Below the pieces are notes generated by a model. The model ran no database searches and was not told where the DNA came from. It saw only the letters and a program-made list of their open reading frames with translations. From Deltaproteobacteria bacterium (lineage in GTDB: Bacteria > Desulfobacterota_C > Deferrisomatia > Deferrisomatales > JACRMM01), in assembly GCA_016218905.1 (NCBI GenBank), contig JACRCS010000234.1, positions 1 through 5,819 on the forward strand: a DNA stretch of 5,819 nucleotides, in the 5' to 3' direction. The position numbers and the translations under genes were made by a program. Positions 5,579 to 5,819 of the stretch are shown in pieces; the stretch's first letter is position 1; each line of letters opens with the position of its first letter.

Positions 5579-5663
5579 GGTTGTCTGGCCGCACCGTTTC
5601 GCCACTCGTGGCGGTGAAGCGACCAAAGCATTGTGCCTGAGGGGATCGTGCCATGGGCGAGGT

Positions 5664-5681
5664 GGCGCCCGCAAGGGCGCC
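5664..5681. repeat. Perfect hairpin with GCAA tetraloop
   Basis: GGCGCCC (5664-5670), GCAA, GGGCGCC (5675-5681). On the plus strand the loop is a GNRA tetraloop, a very stable RNA fold. It lies in the noncoding stretch upstream of the small protein, 60 bases before the REP pair, and may be another diverged member of the repeat cluster. The rest of 5566-5740 shows nothing recognisable. Confidence 0.5.
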
Positions 5682-5740
5682 GATCGGGAAGGGAAGCGAG
5701 ACGGCCCAGGGCTCCCCCAGACCGCTGACGAGGCTCTCTT

Positions 5741-5819
5741 GTGGGAGTGGTCTCCAGACCACGATCTCGGCCGCAGGCCGATCCAGGGAAAGGCATCGCG
5801 GCCTGGAGGCCGCTCCCAC
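5741..5819. repeat. Inverted pair of REP-like elements (BIME-like)
   Basis: Copy A (5741-5765, plus) begins GTGGGA, with stem GTGGTC (5747-5752), loop TCCA, stem GACCAC (5757-5762). Copy B (5795-5819, minus) has the same head with stem GCGGCC, loop TCCA, stem GGCCGC. The two changes in the A arms are matched by two compensating changes on the other side, so the hairpin is kept. Between them lies TCGGCC-GCA-GGCCGA (5767-5781), similar to the small hairpin after the left copy at 72-84. The head-to-head pair fits a REP doublet (REPIN or BIME). Copy B ends exactly at the window edge, so the array may continue. Confidence 0.75.

Noticed and set aside
1..5819. CRISPR array, tRNA or rRNA genes
   Set aside because: No regularly spaced direct repeats and no tRNA-like or rRNA-like segments were seen on either strand.

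Overview
The window is GC-rich bacterial chromosome, probably from a Gram-negative environmental lineage. The main supports are a -24/-12 (sigma-54 type) promoter with palindromic upstream sites, REP-like palindromes at both edges, and strong GC at third codon positions. I cannot name a phylum from the sequence. I find five protein-coding genes, one clean intrinsic terminator, one short terminal-inverted-repeat element, and several palindromes in the gaps. There are no RNA genes and no CRISPR array.

Left part, minus strand (1-2138). A two-gene operon runs right to left. A 90-residue stand-alone histidine-kinase phosphoacceptor (HisKA/DHp) domain is followed 16 bases later by a 12-helix MFS transporter of the oxalate/formate antiporter-like (OFA) type. 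A hairpin plus T-run terminates the operon at 109-141. It starts from a good match to a sigma-54 promoter (about 1850-1866). Three copies of one palindrome, TTTCGCA-N4-TGCGAAA, lie about 100-230 bases upstream of the -24 element. This looks like a transporter operon switched on by an enhancer-binding regulator that is not in the window. The kinase fragment has no ATPase domain and has lost the acidic residue after the phosphoacceptor histidine.

Middle (2139-3697). A 116-bp MITE-like element flanked by TA lies exactly at the stop codon of a minus-strand acyl-CoA dehydrogenase gene. That gene is divergent from a plus-strand acyl-CoA synthetase across a 284-bp gap that holds two perfect 15-bp palindromes.

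Right part (3698-5819). The synthetase is an AMP-forming CoA ligase whose sequence resembles malonyl-CoA synthetases (MatB/ACSF3) as much as fatty-acyl ligases. It converges on an unrecognised 88-residue helical protein on the minus strand. The last 80 bases are an inverted pair of REP-like hairpins whose stems show compensatory changes. A third copy lies at 29-53.

Together the genes suggest uptake of a small carboxylate (OFA transporter), activation to a CoA thioester (ligase) and flavin-dependent oxidation (acyl-CoA dehydrogenase). Only the first step shows visible dedicated regulation, and the metabolic link between the two halves is inference.
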